Of a stretch of 64,000 nt of DNA, positions 19,167-30,421 are shown in pieces (position 1 is the first letter of the stretch; every line of letters starts with the position of its first letter). The translations under genes were made by a program, and so were the position numbers. Where the stretch lies: positions 37,301 through 101,300 of the forward strand of contig SCMQ01000015.1 of assembly GCA_005503335.1 (NCBI GenBank), read 5' to 3'. The notes under the pieces are model-generated. The model was not told the origin of the DNA. It was given only the letters and a program-made list of their open reading frames with translations, and searched no databases. This DNA is from Comamonadaceae bacterium 2FH. GTDB taxonomy: Bacteria > Pseudomonadota > Gammaproteobacteria > Burkholderiales > Burkholderiaceae_C.

Positions 19167-20668
19167 TGGCCACGCTGCATCAGCCCCAGGACGCGGCCCG
19201 CTGGCTGCGCGGCCACGTCACGGGCCGGCTGCAGACCGACAGCCGCCTGGTCGGCCCGGGCGATGGCTTCATCGCCTGGCCGGGCGCGGCCACCGACGGT
19301 CGCCAGTACGTGGCCACGGCGCTGCGCCAGGGCGCCTCCGCCTGCCTGGTCGAGCAGGCCGGCGTCAAGGACTTCGGCTTCAGCGACCCGCGCATCGCCA
19401 CCTACCCCGCACTCAAGGCCGCCACCGGCAGCATCGCGGCCGCCTATTACGACAACCCGTCCAGCGCGCTCGAGGTGGTGGCGGTGACCGGCACCAACGG
19501 CAAGACCTCGACCGCCTGGTGGCTGTCGCTGGCCCTGTCCGCGCTGAGCGCGCCGGCCTGGCCCTGCGGCTTGGTCGGCACCCTGGGCATAGGCCGCCCG
19601 CCCCAGGTGGTGTCGACCGGCCTGACCACGCCCGACCCGGTGCTGCTGCAGAGGCATTTCCGCGAGTTCGCCGACCAGGGGCTCAAGGCCTGCGCCATCG
19701 AGGCCTCGTCGATCGGCCTGGTCGAGCAGCGCCTGGCCGGCACGCGCATCCGCGTCGCGGTGTTCACCAACTTCACGCAGGACCATCTGGACTACCACGG
19801 CACGATGGCGGCCTACTGGCAGGCCAAGGAGCGGCTGTTCGCCTGGGAAGGGCTGCAGGCGGCGGTGATCAACCTCGACGACCCGCAGGGCGGCCCGCTG
19901 GCGGCGCGCCTGGCCGGGGGCGCGCTCGACGTCTGGACCTTCTCCTGCGAAGGGCCGGCGCGCTTGCAGGCGCAGGGTGTGGGCTACGACGCCCAGGGCC
20001 TGTTCTTCGCCGTGGTCGAGGACGAGGGCGAGGCCCAGCTGCTGCGCACGCGCCAGATCGGCCGCTACAACGTCTCCAACCTGCTCGGCGTGATAGCCGC
20101 CATGCGCGCGCTCGGCGTGCCGCTGGCCGATGCCGTGAACGCCTGCCACGGGCTGCTGCCCGTGCCGGGGCGCATGGAGGTTGTCGCGGTGCCGGGCGCG
20201 CGGGATGTGCCGCTGGCGGTGGTGGATTACGCCCACACGCCCGATGCGCTGGACAAGGCGCTGGGTGCGCTGCGGCCGCTGGCGCAGCAGCGCGGCGGGC
20301 GGCTGTGGTGCCTGTTCGGCTGCGGCGGCGACCGCGACCCGCACAAGCGGCCGCTGATGGGGGCCGCGGTCGAGCAAGGCGCCGACCAGCTGCTGGTCAC
20401 CAGCGACAACCCGCGCACGGAAGACCCCCAGGTCATCATCGCCCAGGTCGTTGCCGGCCTGGCGCGCCCCGCTGCGGCGCGGGTCGAGGCCGACCGCGCG
20501 CTGGCGATCGCCGAGGCGCTGGCCCAGGCCGCGCCCGAGGACGTGGTGCTGATCGCGGGCAAGGGCCACGAAGACTATCAGGAGACGGCCGGCGTGCGCC
20601 ATCCGTTCTCCGACCAGGCCCACGCGCAGGCGGCACTGCGTCGGCGAGCGCAAGGAGTGGCGCCATGA
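19166..20668 (+). CDS. murE: UDP-MurNAc-L-Ala-D-Glu:meso-diaminopimelate ligase MurE
   Basis: A 500-residue Mur ligase. The ATP loop is VTGTNGKTSTAWW near residue 112, and the substrate site carries TSDNPRTEDP near 413, the DNPRxE signature for meso-diaminopimelate rather than lysine. This fits dapF in the same window. The conserved GKGHEDYQ is near the C-terminus. ATG at 19166 shares its A with the ftsI stop. The murF start overlaps the stop as ATGA. Confidence 0.95.
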   Translation: MATLHQPQDAARWLRGHVTGRLQTDSRLVGPGDGFIAWPGAATDGRQYVATALRQGASACLVEQAGVKDFGFSDPRIATYPALKAATGSIAAAYYDNPSSALEVVAVTGTNGKTSTAWWLSLALSALSAPAWPCGLVGTLGIGRPPQVVSTGLTTPDPVLLQRHFREFADQGLKACAIEASSIGLVEQRLAGTRIRVAVFTNFTQDHLDYHGTMAAYWQAKERLFAWEGLQAAVINLDDPQGGPLAARLAGGALDVWTFSCEGPARLQAQGVGYDAQGLFFAVVEDEGEAQLLRTRQIGRYNVSNLLGVIAAMRALGVPLADAVNACHGLLPVPGRMEVVAVPGARDVPLAVVDYAHTPDALDKALGALRPLAQQRGGRLWCLFGCGGDRDPHKRPLMGAAVEQGADQLLVTSDNPRTEDPQVIIAQVVAGLARPAAARVEADRALAIAEALAQAAPEDVVLIAGKGHEDYQETAGVRHPFSDQAHAQAALRRRAQGVAP

Positions 20669-22086
20669 ATGGCATGAACATGAGCCTGAACCAGGCCCTG
20701 GCCTGGCTGCCCGGAGCCCGTTTGGTCGGTGAGGGCAGCCGGCGCGTGCAGCGCGTGCACAGCGACACGCGCAGCCTGGCCGAGGGCGACCTGTTCGTCG
20801 CGCTCCGGGGCGAGCGCTTCGACGGTGGCCAGTTCCTGGCCGAGGCTGCGGCCAAGGGCGCCGTGGCCGCCATTTGCGAGGCCTCGGCCGAGGGCCTGCT
20901 CGCGCAGGCCGGCCTGCCCGGTCTCGTGGTGGCCGACGCCAAGCAGGCCCTGGGCCAGCTCGCGGCCGGCTGGCGCGGCCAGTTCCGCCTGCCGCTGATC
21001 GCCGTGACCGGCAGCAACGGCAAGACCACGGTCACACAGATGGTCGCTTCCATCCTGCGTGCCTGGAAGGGCGAGTCCATGCTGGCCACCCAGGGCAACC
21101 TGAACAACGACATCGGCCTGCCGCTGACCCTGCTCAAGCTGCGCGCGCGGCACGAGGTCGCCGTGGTCGAGCTCGGCATGAACCACCCGGGCGAGATCGC
21201 CTACCTCGGGCAGATCGCGCGGCCCACCGTGGCCCTGGTCAACAACGCGCAGCGCGAGCACCAGGAGTTCATGGCGACGGTGCAGGCAGTGGCCGAGGAG
21301 AACGGCAGCGTGTTCCTCGCGCTGCCGCCGGCCGGTGTGGCGGTGTACCCCGCCGGCGACGAATTCACCATGCTCTGGACGGGGCTCGCCGACGCGCGGC
21401 CCTGCATGACTTTCGGCGACGGCAGCGCCAACGCCGACATCGTTCTGGCCGGGTCTGAATGGCAACAGGGGCATTGGCAAGTGCGGGCGGAGACGCCAGC
21501 CGGTCCGATGAGGGTCCGACTCCATATCGCCGGCCGCCACAACGTGCGCAACGCGCTGGCAGCCAGCGCCTGCGCGCTGGCTGCGGGCGTGCCTTTGGCC
21601 GCGGTGGCCCGCGGGCTCGAGACCTTCGAGCCGGTGAAGGGCCGCTCGCGCGCCCTGGCGCTGCGCCTGGGTCAGCATGGCTTCACCTTGATCGACGACA
21701 GCTACAACGCCAACCCCGACTCGGTGCGCGCCGCGATCGACGTGCTGGCCGAGCTGCCCGGCCCGCGCCTGCTGGTGCTGGGCGACATGGGCGAGGTCGG
21801 CGACCAGGGGCCGCAGTTCCACGCCGAGGTCGGCGCCTACGCGCGCGAGCGCGGTGTGCAGCAGCTGTTCACGCTGGGGCCGCTGTCGGCGCACGCCGCC
21901 GCGGCCTTCGCGGCAGGCCGGCATTTCGAGGACATGGGCGAGCTTCAGGCCGCCGTGCTCCAGGCCCTGCCCGCCGCCGCCAGCCTGGTGGTCAAGGGCT
22001 CGCGCTTCATGAAGATGGAGCGCGTGGTCGAGGCCGTGGGCGCCCGGGCACAACCACAAGAAACAGGGAATTCCCATGCTGCTTAG
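20665..22086 (+). CDS. murF: UDP-MurNAc-tripeptide:D-Ala-D-Ala ligase MurF
   Basis: A 473-residue Mur ligase adding D-Ala-D-Ala made by Ddl, whose gene is in the same cluster. Motifs are [15 protein letters not shown] near residue 113, [29 protein letters not shown] and [17 protein letters not shown]. The ATG at 20665 overlaps the murE stop by four bases, and the 3-prime end overlaps mraY by 11 bases in another frame. Confidence 0.95.
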   Translation: MNGMNMSLNQALAWLPGARLVGEGSRRVQRVHSDTRSLAEGDLFVALRGERFDGGQFLAEAAAKGAVAAICEASAEGLLAQAGLPGLVVADAKQALGQLAAGWRGQFRLPLIAVTGSNGKTTVTQMVASILRAWKGESMLATQGNLNNDIGLPLTLLKLRARHEVAVVELGMNHPGEIAYLGQIARPTVALVNNAQREHQEFMATVQAVAEENGSVFLALPPAGVAVYPAGDEFTMLWTGLADARPCMTFGDGSANADIVLAGSEWQQGHWQVRAETPAGPMRVRLHIAGRHNVRNALAASACALAAGVPLAAVARGLETFEPVKGRSRALALRLGQHGFTLIDDSYNANPDSVRAAIDVLAELPGPRLLVLGDMGEVGDQGPQFHAEVGAYARERGVQQLFTLGPLSAHAAAAFAAGRHFEDMGELQAAVLQALPAAASLVVKGSRFMKMERVVEAVGARAQPQETGNSHAA

Positions 22087-23254
22087 CCTTGCCCAGTGGC
22101 TCCAGGCGATCTCGCCCGAGTTCGGGTTCTTCCGGGTCTTCCAGTACCTGACCTTCCGCGCCGTCATGGCGGCGCTCACGGCCCTGATGATCGGGCTGTT
22201 CGCCGGCCCCTACGTGATCCGGCGCCTGACCGAGCTCAAGATCGGCCAGCCGGTGCGCGGCTACGGCATGCAGAGCCATCTGTCCAAGAGCGGCACGCCG
22301 ACCATGGGCGGCGTGCTGATCCTGCTCGCGATCGCGATCTCCACCCTGCTGTGGTTCGACCTGTCCAACCGCTTCGTCTGGATCGTGCTGATCGTGACCC
22401 TGGGCTTCGGCGCGATCGGCTGGGTCGACGACTGGCGCAAGGTGGTGCGCAAGGACCCCGAGGGCATGCGCTCGCGCGAGAAGTATTTCTGGCAGTCGCT
22501 GATCGGCCTGGTCGCCGCGCTCTACCTGGTGTTCAGCATCTCCGAGAGCTCCAACCTGCGCGTGCTCGAGCTGTTCTTCAACTGGGTGCGCTCGGGCTTC
22601 GACGTCAACCTGCCGCCCAAGGCCGGCCTGCTGCTGCCTTTCTTCAAGGAGGTCAGCTACCCGCTGGGCGTGTTCGGCTTCGTGCTCATGACCTACCTCG
22701 TGATCGTCGGCGCCAGCAACGCCGTGAACCTGACCGATGGGTTGGACGGGCTGGCCATCATGCCGGTGGTCATGGTGGGCTCGGCCCTGGGCGTGTTCGC
22801 CTACGTGACCGGCAGTGCCGTGTACTCCAAGTACCTGTTCTTCCCGCATATTCCCGGTGCCGGCGAGCTGCTGATCTTCTGCTCGGCCATGGCCGGCGCA
22901 GGCCTGGCCTTCCTCTGGTTCAACACCCATCCGGCCCAGGTGTTCATGGGCGACGTGGGCGCGCTGGCGCTGGGCGGCGCCTTGGGCACCATCGCGGTGA
23001 TCGTGCGCCAGGAGATCGTGCTGGCCATCATGGGCGGCATCTTCGTGGTCGAGGCCCTGTCGGTGATGCTGCAGGTGAGCTACTTCAAGTACACCAAGCG
23101 CAAGTACGGCGAGGGCCGGCGGATCCTCAAGATGGCGCCGCTGCACCACCATTTCGAGAAGAGCGGCTGGAAGGAGACGCAGGTCGTGGTGCGCTTCTGG
23201 ATCATCACCATGCTGCTGTGCCTGATCGGCCTGTCCACGCTCAAGCTCCGTTAA
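22076..23254 (+). CDS. mraY: phospho-MurNAc-pentapeptide translocase MraY
   Basis: A 392-residue polytopic membrane enzyme with about ten transmembrane segments. It transfers phospho-MurNAc-pentapeptide to undecaprenyl phosphate, giving lipid I. Family motifs are GTPTMGG near residue 73, GWVDDWRK near 117 with the catalytic Asp pair, [13 protein letters not shown] near 217, [12 protein letters not shown] near 292 and [14 protein letters not shown] near 350. Start and length are those of the family. It overlaps murF by 11 bases and is followed by murD after four. Confidence 0.96.
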   Translation: MLLSLAQWLQAISPEFGFFRVFQYLTFRAVMAALTALMIGLFAGPYVIRRLTELKIGQPVRGYGMQSHLSKSGTPTMGGVLILLAIAISTLLWFDLSNRFVWIVLIVTLGFGAIGWVDDWRKVVRKDPEGMRSREKYFWQSLIGLVAALYLVFSISESSNLRVLELFFNWVRSGFDVNLPPKAGLLLPFFKEVSYPLGVFGFVLMTYLVIVGASNAVNLTDGLDGLAIMPVVMVGSALGVFAYVTGSAVYSKYLFFPHIPGAGELLIFCSAMAGAGLAFLWFNTHPAQVFMGDVGALALGGALGTIAVIVRQEIVLAIMGGIFVVEALSVMLQVSYFKYTKRKYGEGRRILKMAPLHHHFEKSGWKETQVVVRFWIITMLLCLIGLSTLKLR

Positions 23255-23258
23255 GACC

Positions 23259-24851
23259 ATGGACCAGCTTCGCGACCAACATGTGCTGATCCTGGGCCTG
23301 GGCGCTTCCGGCCTGGCCATGGCGCGCTGGTGCGCGCGTTGCGGCGCCGCGGTGACGGTGGCCGACACGCGCGAGGCGCCGCCGCAGCTGGCGGCACTGC
23401 AGCAGGAGCTGCCGGCCGCGCGCTTCGTCAGCGGCCCCTTCGCCGCCTCGCTGGTCGAAGGCCAGGACATCCGCGCCGTGTTCCGCAGCCCGGGCCTGGC
23501 GCCCGCCACCGTGGCGACTGTGGTCGAGGCCGCACGCGCCCAGGGCCTGTGGGAGGGCGGCGAGCTGAGCCTGTTCGCCCAGGCCCTGGCCGACCTCAAG
23601 GCCGGGCAGGGCTACGCGCCGCAGCTGCTGGCCATCACCGGCACCAACGGCAAGACCACGGTCACCTCGCTGACGGGCCAGCTGGTGGCGCGCGCCGGCA
23701 AGTCGGTGCAGGTGGCGGGCAACATCGGCCCCACGCTGCTCGACACGCTCAGCGCCTGCCTGGACGGCGGCCAGTTGCCCGAGGTCTGGGTGCTCGAGCT
23801 GTCGAGCTTCCAGCTCGACAGCGCGGGCGGCTTCGAGCCCAGCGCGGCCACGGTGCTCAACGTCACGCAGGACCACCTGGACTGGCACGGCAGCCTGCAG
23901 GCCTATGTGGCGGCCAAGGCCAGGATCTTCGGCCAGCAGGGGCTGATGGTGCTCAACCGCGAGGACCCTGTCGTGATGGCCATGCGGCCTGCGCCACAGC
24001 GTGTGAAGCTGCAGCGCCCGATCGAACGGCCCTGCGTCACCTTCGGCGGCGACATGCCGCAGCGCCCCGGCGACTACGGCATCGAGCTGGTCAACGGCAT
24101 GGCCTGGCTGGTGCGCGCCCTGGAGGCCGACGAAACCCGCAAGAAACGACGCCCCCACGCTCGCGAGCTCGCTGCCCCCCAGGGGGGCCTTCGCGCCTTG
24201 GGGCGGCCCGGCGGCGCTCAACCGCAGGACGAGGCGGAGGAATTGCACATCCAGCGCCTGATGCCGGCCGACGCGCTGCGCATACGCGGCCGTCATAACG
24301 CGGTCAACGCGCTGGCGGCGCTGGCGCTGGCCAGCAGCGCCGGCTGCAGCCTGGCGCCCATGCTCTACGGCCTGCGCGAGTACCGCGGCGAGCCGCACCG
24401 CGTCGAACCCGTCGGCATCGTCGAGGAAGTCGAGTACTTCGACGACAGCAAGGGCACCAACGTCGGCGCCACGGTGGCTGCGCTGCAGGGCCTGGGCGCG
24501 GACCGCCGCGTGGTGGTGATCCTGGGTGGCGACGGCAAGGGCCAGGACTTCGCGCCGCTGGCCGCACCGGTGGCGCGCTTCGCGCGCGCCGCGGTGCTGA
24601 TCGGCCGCGACGCGCCGCAGATCCGCGCCGCGCTCGAATCCAGCGGCGTGCCGCTGATCGACGCCGCCTCGCTGCCCGAGGCCGTCGCGCAGGCGCGCCA
24701 GCGCGCCCACGCCGGCGACGTGGTGCTGATGTCGCCGGCCTGCGCCAGCTTCGACATGTTCCGCGACTACGAGCACCGCGCCCAGGTGTTCCGCGAGGCC
24801 GTGGCCGCCGTGGCCGCGGACGCCGGCGTGCCGCTGGAGGGGCAGGCATGA
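23259..24851 (+). CDS. murD: UDP-MurNAc-L-Ala:D-Glu ligase MurD, carrying a repeat-derived insertion
   Basis: A 530-residue Mur ligase that adds D-glutamate. Motifs are [18 protein letters not shown] near residue 127, [25 protein letters not shown] and [12 protein letters not shown]. The protein is longer than the roughly 440-residue E. coli enzyme. Residues about 295-318 ([24 protein letters not shown]) are encoded by a dispersed hairpin repeat that also occurs between ftsA and ftsZ and inside mpl. The insertion keeps the frame and lies just before [18 protein letters not shown], probably in a surface loop. The stop overlaps ftsW as ATGA. Confidence 0.94.
   Translation: MDQLRDQHVLILGLGASGLAMARWCARCGAAVTVADTREAPPQLAALQQELPAARFVSGPFAASLVEGQDIRAVFRSPGLAPATVATVVEAARAQGLWEGGELSLFAQALADLKAGQGYAPQLLAITGTNGKTTVTSLTGQLVARAGKSVQVAGNIGPTLLDTLSACLDGGQLPEVWVLELSSFQLDSAGGFEPSAATVLNVTQDHLDWHGSLQAYVAAKARIFGQQGLMVLNREDPVVMAMRPAPQRVKLQRPIERPCVTFGGDMPQRPGDYGIELVNGMAWLVRALEADETRKKRRPHARELAAPQGGLRALGRPGGAQPQDEAEELHIQRLMPADALRIRGRHNAVNALAALALASSAGCSLAPMLYGLREYRGEPHRVEPVGIVEEVEYFDDSKGTNVGATVAALQGLGADRRVVVILGGDGKGQDFAPLAAPVARFARAAVLIGRDAPQIRAALESSGVPLIDAASLPEAVAQARQRAHAGDVVLMSPACASFDMFRDYEHRAQVFREAVAAVAADAGVPLEGQA
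24143..24212 (+). repeat. dispersed hairpin repeat, copy 1, inside murD
   Basis: The shared core reads GCCCCCACGCT, then CGCTGCCCCCC, a GGGGGGCC arm, and CTTGGGGCGGCCCGGC. The GC-only arms can pair. It matches the ftsA-ftsZ copy at 31655-31731 and the inverted copy in mpl at 49642-49712. Here it is translated in frame without a stop. Confidence 0.85.
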
Positions 24852-26128
24852 GCGCCTGGACGGCCGGCCTCGCGACCCGCCTGGGCGGCTGGTGGGGCGG
24901 CTTGTGGGGGGGCGTCAGGCGCGCCGCCAGCGACGCCCTGCCGGTGCGGGTCGGCGGCCAGGAGTTCGCGCGCACGCCCAGCACGCCGGCGCGCATGCTG
25001 GGCTTCGACCAGACCCTGCTGTGGGTCACGGTGGCGCTGCTGGCCTGGGGCCTGGTGATGGTCTACTCGGCCTCGATCGCGATGCCGGACAACCCGCGCT
25101 TCGCCCGCTACGCCCACACGCATTTCCTGCTGCGCCATGTGCTGTCCCTGGTGCTGGCCTTCGTGGCGGCGCTGATCGCCTTCCAGGTGCCCATGGCGAC
25201 CTGGGAGAAGCTCGCGCCCTGGCTGTTCGTGGCTGCGCTCGTGCTGCTGGTGGCGGTGCTGATCCCGCATGTGGGCAAGGGCGTCAACGGCGCGCGCCGC
25301 TGGATCGCGCTGGGCGTCATGAACTTCCAGCCCTCGGAGCTGGCCAAGTTCGCCGTGCTGCTCTACGCCTCCGACTACATGGTGCGCAAGATGGAGGTCA
25401 AGGAGCGCTTCTTCCGCGCCGTGCTGCCCATGGGCGTGGCGGTGGGCGTGGTCGGCCTGCTGCTGCTGGCCGAGCCCGACATGGGGGCCTTCATGGTGAT
25501 CGCGGTCATCGCCATGGGCATCCTGTTCCTTGGCGGCGTGAACGCGCGCATGTTCTTCATGATCGCGGCCATCCTGGTGGTGGCCTTCGGCCTGATGATC
25601 GCCTCGTCCGATTGGCGGCGCGAGCGCATCTTCGCCTACCTCGACCCCTGGAGCGAGAAGCACGCCCTGGGCAAGGGCTACCAGCTCTCGCACTCGCTGA
25701 TCGCCATCGGCCGTGGCGAGGTCTTCGGCGTCGGCCTGGGCGGCAGCGTCGAGAAGCTGCACTGGCTGCCCGAGGCGCACACCGACTTCCTGCTCGCCGT
25801 GATCGGCGAGGAGTTCGGCCTGGTCGGCGTGGTCTGCCTGATCGTCCTGTTCTTCTGGCTGACGCGCCGCATCATGCACATAGGCCGCCAGGCGATCGCG
25901 CTGGACCGCGTGTTCGCCGGCCTGGTGGCGCAGGGCGTGGGCATCTGGATGGGCTTCCAGGCCTTCATCAACATGGGCGTGAACCTGGGCGCGCTGCCGA
26001 CCAAGGGCCTGACCCTGCCGCTGATGAGCTATGGCGGCTCGGCCATCCTGATGAACCTGGTGGCGATCGCGGTGGTGCTGCGCATCGACGTAGAGAATCG
26101 TCAGTTGATGCGAGGAGGGCGCCTGTGA
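24848..26128 (+). CDS. ftsW: septal lipid II polymerase FtsW
   Basis: A 426-residue SEDS-family membrane glycosyltransferase working with FtsI. After an unusual Trp/Gly-rich cytoplasmic N-terminus ([16 protein letters not shown]) there are about ten transmembrane segments. SEDS motifs are [60 protein letters not shown] and [13 protein letters not shown]. The catalytic Asp is expected in the PEAHTDF loop region. It overlaps murD by four bases and murG by four (GTGA). Confidence 0.95.
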   Translation: MSAWTAGLATRLGGWWGGLWGGVRRAASDALPVRVGGQEFARTPSTPARMLGFDQTLLWVTVALLAWGLVMVYSASIAMPDNPRFARYAHTHFLLRHVLSLVLAFVAALIAFQVPMATWEKLAPWLFVAALVLLVAVLIPHVGKGVNGARRWIALGVMNFQPSELAKFAVLLYASDYMVRKMEVKERFFRAVLPMGVAVGVVGLLLLAEPDMGAFMVIAVIAMGILFLGGVNARMFFMIAAILVVAFGLMIASSDWRRERIFAYLDPWSEKHALGKGYQLSHSLIAIGRGEVFGVGLGGSVEKLHWLPEAHTDFLLAVIGEEFGLVGVVCLIVLFFWLTRRIMHIGRQAIALDRVFAGLVAQGVGIWMGFQAFINMGVNLGALPTKGLTLPLMSYGGSAILMNLVAIAVVLRIDVENRQLMRGGRL

Positions 26129-27189
26129 GTTCCAAGTGCGCGCTCATCATGGCCGGCGGCACCGGCGGCCACATCTTCCCGGGCCTGGCCGTGGCCGAGG
26201 CCTTGCGCGAGCAGGGCTGGCGCGTGCACTGGCTGGGCACGCCCGGCAGCATGGAGAGCCAGCTCGTGCCGCCGCGCGGTTTCGCCTTCGAGACGATCGA
26301 CTTTTCCGGCGTGCGCGGCAAGGGCCTGCTGACCCTGGCGCTGCTGCCGCTGCGCCTGCTCAAGGCCTTCTGGCAGAGCCTGCAGGTGGTGCGGCGCGTC
26401 AAGCCCGACGTGGTGGTCGGCCTGGGAGGCTACGTCACCTTCCCGGGCGGCATGATGGCCGTGCTGCTGGGCAAGCCCCTGGTACTGCACGAGCAGAACT
26501 CGGTGGCCGGCCTGGCCAACCGCGTGCTGGCCGGCGTGGCGGACCGCGTGTTCACCGCCTTCCCGAACGTGCTGAAGAAGGCGCAATGGGTGGGCAACCC
26601 CCTGCGTGCCGCCTTCACGCGCCAGCCCGATCCGGCGGTGCGCTTCGCCGGCCGCAGCGGCCCGCTGCGCCTGCTGGTGGTGGGCGGCAGCCTGGGCGCC
26701 AAGGCCTTGAACGAGATCGTGCCCCAGGCCCTGGCCCTGCTGCCGGAGGAGCATCGCCCGCAGGTGCTGCACCAGAGCGGCGCCAAGCAGATCGATGCCC
26801 TGCGCGCCAACTACGCGGCGGCCGGCGTTGAGGCCGAGCTGACCCCTTTCATCGACGACACGGCGCAGGCCTTCGCCGACGCCGACCTCGTCGTCTGCCG
26901 CGCCGGCGCCAGCACCGTGACCGAGATCGCCGCGGTCGGCGCGGCGGCCCTGTTCGTGCCGTTCCCGTTCGCGGTGGACGACCACCAGACCGGCAACGCG
27001 AAGTTCCTGGTCGAGCCGGGCGGCGGCTGGCTGGTCCAGCAGGCCGACCTCAGCGCCGAGACGCTCGCCGACATGCTCAAGACAACGGATCGCGGCGCGC
27101 TGCTGCAGCGCGCCCAGAAAGCCAAGACCATGGAAAAGACACACGCCACCCGCGAAGTGGTGGCGGCCTGCGAGGAGCTGGCCACATGA
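26125..27189 (+). CDS. murG: MurG, lipid II-forming N-acetylglucosamine transferase
   Basis: A 354-residue GT28-family peripheral membrane glycosyltransferase converting lipid I to lipid II. Motifs are the glycine-rich [17 protein letters not shown] at the N-terminus, [42 protein letters not shown] and [16 protein letters not shown] with the UDP-GlcNAc-binding region. The start is GTG at 26125, overlapping the ftsW stop as GTGA; it gives the usual N-terminus directly before the glycine loop. Confidence 0.95.
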   Translation: MSSKCALIMAGGTGGHIFPGLAVAEALREQGWRVHWLGTPGSMESQLVPPRGFAFETIDFSGVRGKGLLTLALLPLRLLKAFWQSLQVVRRVKPDVVVGLGGYVTFPGGMMAVLLGKPLVLHEQNSVAGLANRVLAGVADRVFTAFPNVLKKAQWVGNPLRAAFTRQPDPAVRFAGRSGPLRLLVVGGSLGAKALNEIVPQALALLPEEHRPQVLHQSGAKQIDALRANYAAAGVEAELTPFIDDTAQAFADADLVVCRAGASTVTEIAAVGAAALFVPFPFAVDDHQTGNAKFLVEPGGGWLVQQADLSAETLADMLKTTDRGALLQRAQKAKTMEKTHATREVVAACEELAT

Positions 27190-28616
27190 AGCACGCCATC
27201 AAGCACATCCATTTCGTCGGCGTGGGCGGCTCGGGCATGAGCGGCATTGCCGAGGTGCTGCGCAACCTGGGCTACGAGATCTCGGGCTCGGACCTGGCCG
27301 ACAGCGCCACGCTGCGCCGCCTGGCGGGCCTGGGCATCAAGACCCATGTGGGCCACGCCGCGGCCCATGTGGCCGGTGCCGACGCCGTCGTGACCTCCAC
27401 CGCGGTGCAGGCCGACAACCCCGAGGTGCTGGCCGCGCGCGAGCGGCGCATCCCGGTCGTGCCGCGCGCCGTGATGCTGGCCGAGCTGATGCGCCTCAAG
27501 CAGGGCATCGCGATCGCCGGCACGCACGGCAAGACCACCACCACCAGCCTGGTCGCCAGCGTGCTGGCCGAGGCCGGCCTGGACCCGACCTTCGTGATCG
27601 GCGGGCGCCTCAACAGCGCCGGCGCCAACGCCAAGCTCGGCAGCGGCGACTACATCGTGGTCGAGGCCGACGAGTCGGACGCCTCGTTCCTGAACCTGCT
27701 GCCGGTGATGGCGGTGGTGACCAACATCGACGCCGACCACATGGAGACCTACGGCCACGACTTCAGCCGCCTCAAGGAGGCCTTCGTGGACTTCCTGCAC
27801 CGCATGCCGTTCTACGGCACGGCCATCCTCTGCGTCGACAACCCGGCGGTGCGCGAGATCCTGCCCGAGGTGTCCTGCCCGGTCACCAGCTACGGCTTCG
27901 GCGAGGACGCCCAGGTGCGTGCGGTCGACGTGCGCGCCGCGGCCGGCCAGATGCACTTCACGGTGCAGCGGCGCAACGGCGTCACGCTGCCGGACCTGCC
28001 CATCGTGTTGAACCTGGCCGGCGAGCACAACGTGCTCAACGCCCTGTCGGCGATCGCGGTGGCGGTGGAGCTCAACGTCCCCGACGAGGCGGTGCAGCGC
28101 GCGTTGGCCGGCTTCAAGGGCGTGGGCCGGCGCTTCCAGCGCTACGGCGAGCTGCCGGCCAGGGACGGCGGCAGCTTCACCCTGATCGACGACTACGGCC
28201 ACCACCCGGTCGAAATGGCGGCCACGCTGGCCGCCGCACGTGGCGCCTTCCCGGGCCGGCGCCTGGTGCTGGCCTTCCAGCCGCACCGCTACAGCCGCAC
28301 CCGCGACTGCTTCGAGGATTTCGTCAAGGTGATCGGCCAGGGCGCCGACGCCGTGCTGCTGGCCGAGGTCTACGCCGCCGGTGAGGCGCCCATCGTGGCG
28401 GCCGACGGCCGCTCGCTGGCGCGCGCCCTGCGTGTGGCGGGCAGGCTGGAGCCGGTGTTCGTCGACGACATCGCCGACATGGCGCAGGCCATCGTCGACA
28501 ACGCGCTGGGCGGCGACGTGGTGATGTGCATGGGCGCGGGCTCCATCGGTGCCGTGCCCGCCAAGGTGGTGGAGCGGCTTGCGCAGCCGCAGGTTCAAGG
28601 AGGGCAGGGGTCATGA
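27186..28616 (+). CDS. murC: UDP-MurNAc:L-alanine ligase MurC
   Basis: A 476-residue Mur ligase catalysing the first peptide addition. Motifs are [18 protein letters not shown] at residues 8-25, [18 protein letters not shown] near 113, [14 protein letters not shown] and [16 protein letters not shown]. The protein lacks any repeat insertion, unlike MurD and Mpl. murB does not follow it, unlike in E. coli; ddlB does. ATGA overlaps link it to murG and ddlB. Confidence 0.95.
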   Translation: MKHAIKHIHFVGVGGSGMSGIAEVLRNLGYEISGSDLADSATLRRLAGLGIKTHVGHAAAHVAGADAVVTSTAVQADNPEVLAARERRIPVVPRAVMLAELMRLKQGIAIAGTHGKTTTTSLVASVLAEAGLDPTFVIGGRLNSAGANAKLGSGDYIVVEADESDASFLNLLPVMAVVTNIDADHMETYGHDFSRLKEAFVDFLHRMPFYGTAILCVDNPAVREILPEVSCPVTSYGFGEDAQVRAVDVRAAAGQMHFTVQRRNGVTLPDLPIVLNLAGEHNVLNALSAIAVAVELNVPDEAVQRALAGFKGVGRRFQRYGELPARDGGSFTLIDDYGHHPVEMAATLAAARGAFPGRRLVLAFQPHRYSRTRDCFEDFVKVIGQGADAVLLAEVYAAGEAPIVAADGRSLARALRVAGRLEPVFVDDIADMAQAIVDNALGGDVVMCMGAGSIGAVPAKVVERLAQPQVQGGQGS

Positions 28617-29575
28617 GCAGGCCGGTTTCTGATCTGGGCAAGGTGGCGGTGCTGATGGGCGGCCGCTCGGCCGAGCGCGAGGTCTCGCTGATGTCGGGCC
28701 AGGGCGTGCTGCAGGCGCTGCGCGCGCGCGGCGTCGACGCCCATGCCTTCGACCCGGCCGAGCGCGAACTGGCCGAGCTGCGCAGCGAGGGCTTTGCGCG
28801 CTGCTTCATCGCCCTGCACGGCCGCTTCGGCGAGGACGGCACGGTGCAGGGGGCGCTGGAGCTGCTGGGCATTCCCTACACCGGCTCGGGCGTGATGGCC
28901 TCCAGCATCGCGATCGACAAGACCATGACCAAGCGCGTGTGGCTGGCCGAGAGCCTGCCCACGCCGGCCTACCGCCTGCTGCGCCGCGGCGCCTACGACC
29001 GCCGGCAGGTCGAGGCTCTGCCGGCCGCGCTGGGCCTGCCGCTGATCGTCAAGCCGGCGCGCGAGGGCTCGTCGATCGGCGTGGCCAAGGTCGCGGCGGC
29101 CGAGGACCTGTGGGCGGCGGTCGAGCAGGCCGCCCAGCTCGACGCCGACGTGCTGTGCGAGCAGTTCATCCAGGGCGACGAGGTCACCTGCCCGGTGCTG
29201 GGCACCGGCGAGGGCGCGCGCGCGCTGCCGGTGATCCGCATCGTCGCGCCCGAGGGCAACTACGACTACCAGCACAAGTACTTCACCGACGACACCCAGT
29301 ACCTCGTGCCCTGCGGCCTGCCCGCGGGCGAGGAGGCGGCGATCCAGGCCCTGGTGCTCAAGGCCTACCGCGTGCTCGGCTGCCGCGGCTGGGGGCGCCT
29401 GGACGTGATGATAGACGCCGCGACGCGCCGGCCCTACCTGCTGGAGGTCAACACCTCGCCCGGCATGACCGGCCATTCGCTGGTGCCTATGTCGGCGCGC
29501 GCGGCCGGCATCAGCTACGAGGACCTGTGCGTGCTGCTGCTGCAAGGCGCTGCGCTGGACTATCCGGAGGCTTGA
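28613..29575 (+). CDS. ddlB: D-alanine:D-alanine ligase
   Basis: A 320-residue ATP-grasp enzyme producing the D-Ala-D-Ala used by MurF. Motifs are [21 protein letters not shown] at the N-terminus, [50 protein letters not shown] and [18 protein letters not shown]. The ATG at 28613 overlaps the murC stop; the longer open frame upstream is out of frame with murC. Confidence 0.95.
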   Translation: MSRPVSDLGKVAVLMGGRSAEREVSLMSGQGVLQALRARGVDAHAFDPAERELAELRSEGFARCFIALHGRFGEDGTVQGALELLGIPYTGSGVMASSIAIDKTMTKRVWLAESLPTPAYRLLRRGAYDRRQVEALPAALGLPLIVKPAREGSSIGVAKVAAAEDLWAAVEQAAQLDADVLCEQFIQGDEVTCPVLGTGEGARALPVIRIVAPEGNYDYQHKYFTDDTQYLVPCGLPAGEEAAIQALVLKAYRVLGCRGWGRLDVMIDAATRRPYLLEVNTSPGMTGHSLVPMSARAAGISYEDLCVLLLQGAALDYPEA

Positions 29576-29582
29576 GACATTC

Positions 29583-30374
29583 ATGGCTGCCACCCCGTTG
29601 CCCACCCCTTTCGACGTCAAGCTGATGAACCTGACCGCCACGGTCCTGTTCGCCGGCGCGCTCGTCACGGGGCTGGCGTCGGGCCTGTGGTGGCTGCTGC
29701 GTCATCCGGGTTTCTCGATCGCCGGCATCACGGTGCAGGGTGACGTGGCCCACAACAGCGCGGTCACGCTGCGCGCCAACGTGGCGCCGAGGCTCAGCGG
29801 CAACTTCTTCACCCTGGACCTGGCGGCGGCGCGCCGGGCCTTCGAGGCCGCGCCCTGGGTGCGCCAGGCCCTGGTGCAGCGCGAGTTTCCCAACCGCCTG
29901 CGCGTGGCGCTGCAGGAGCATCAGCCGGTGGCCTACTGGGGGCGCGAGAGCGATTCGCGCCTGGTCAACAGCTTCGGCGAGGTGTTCGAGGCCAATGTGG
30001 GCGACGTGGAGTCCGAGGCGCTGCCGCGGCTGCGCGGTCCCGAGGGCCAGTCGGCCCAGGTGCTGGGCATGTACCAGCAGCTGGCGCCGATCTTCGAGCC
30101 GATCGACGCCACGCTGGAGCAACTTGAGCTGTCGTCGCGCGGGGGCTGGCGCGCCCAGCTGGACGGCGGCGCGGTGCTCGAGCTCGGGCGCGGCACGCCC
30201 GAGGAGGTGGCGCCGCGCGTGCAGCGTTTCGTGCGCACGCTGACGCAGGTCGTGGCGCGCTATGGGCGGCGGCCGAGCTCGGTGGAGTCGGCCGACCTGC
30301 GCCACGGCGACGGCTATGCGCTGCGCCTGCGCGGCGTGACCACGTTGGTGCCGGATGCGGCCAAGAAGCCCTAG
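29583..30374 (+). CDS. ftsQ: cell division protein FtsQ
   Basis: A 263-residue bitopic protein with one transmembrane segment at about 18-40 (LTATVLFAGALVTGLASGLWWLL). A POTRA domain at about 45-115 begins FSIAGITVQGDVAHNSA. A beta-domain then covers EHQPVAYWGRESDSRLVNSFGEVFEA. It scaffolds FtsB/FtsL at the septum. Identity rests on the POTRA-FtsQ layout and its position between ddlB and ftsA. Confidence 0.93.
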   Translation: MAATPLPTPFDVKLMNLTATVLFAGALVTGLASGLWWLLRHPGFSIAGITVQGDVAHNSAVTLRANVAPRLSGNFFTLDLAAARRAFEAAPWVRQALVQREFPNRLRVALQEHQPVAYWGRESDSRLVNSFGEVFEANVGDVESEALPRLRGPEGQSAQVLGMYQQLAPIFEPIDATLEQLELSSRGGWRAQLDGGAVLELGRGTPEEVAPRVQRFVRTLTQVVARYGRRPSSVESADLRHGDGYALRLRGVTTLVPDAAKKP

Positions 30375-30421
30375 GGCGAGACAAGGGCAGAGATAAGCAA
30401 GGACCTGGAACTGGTGGAGTT

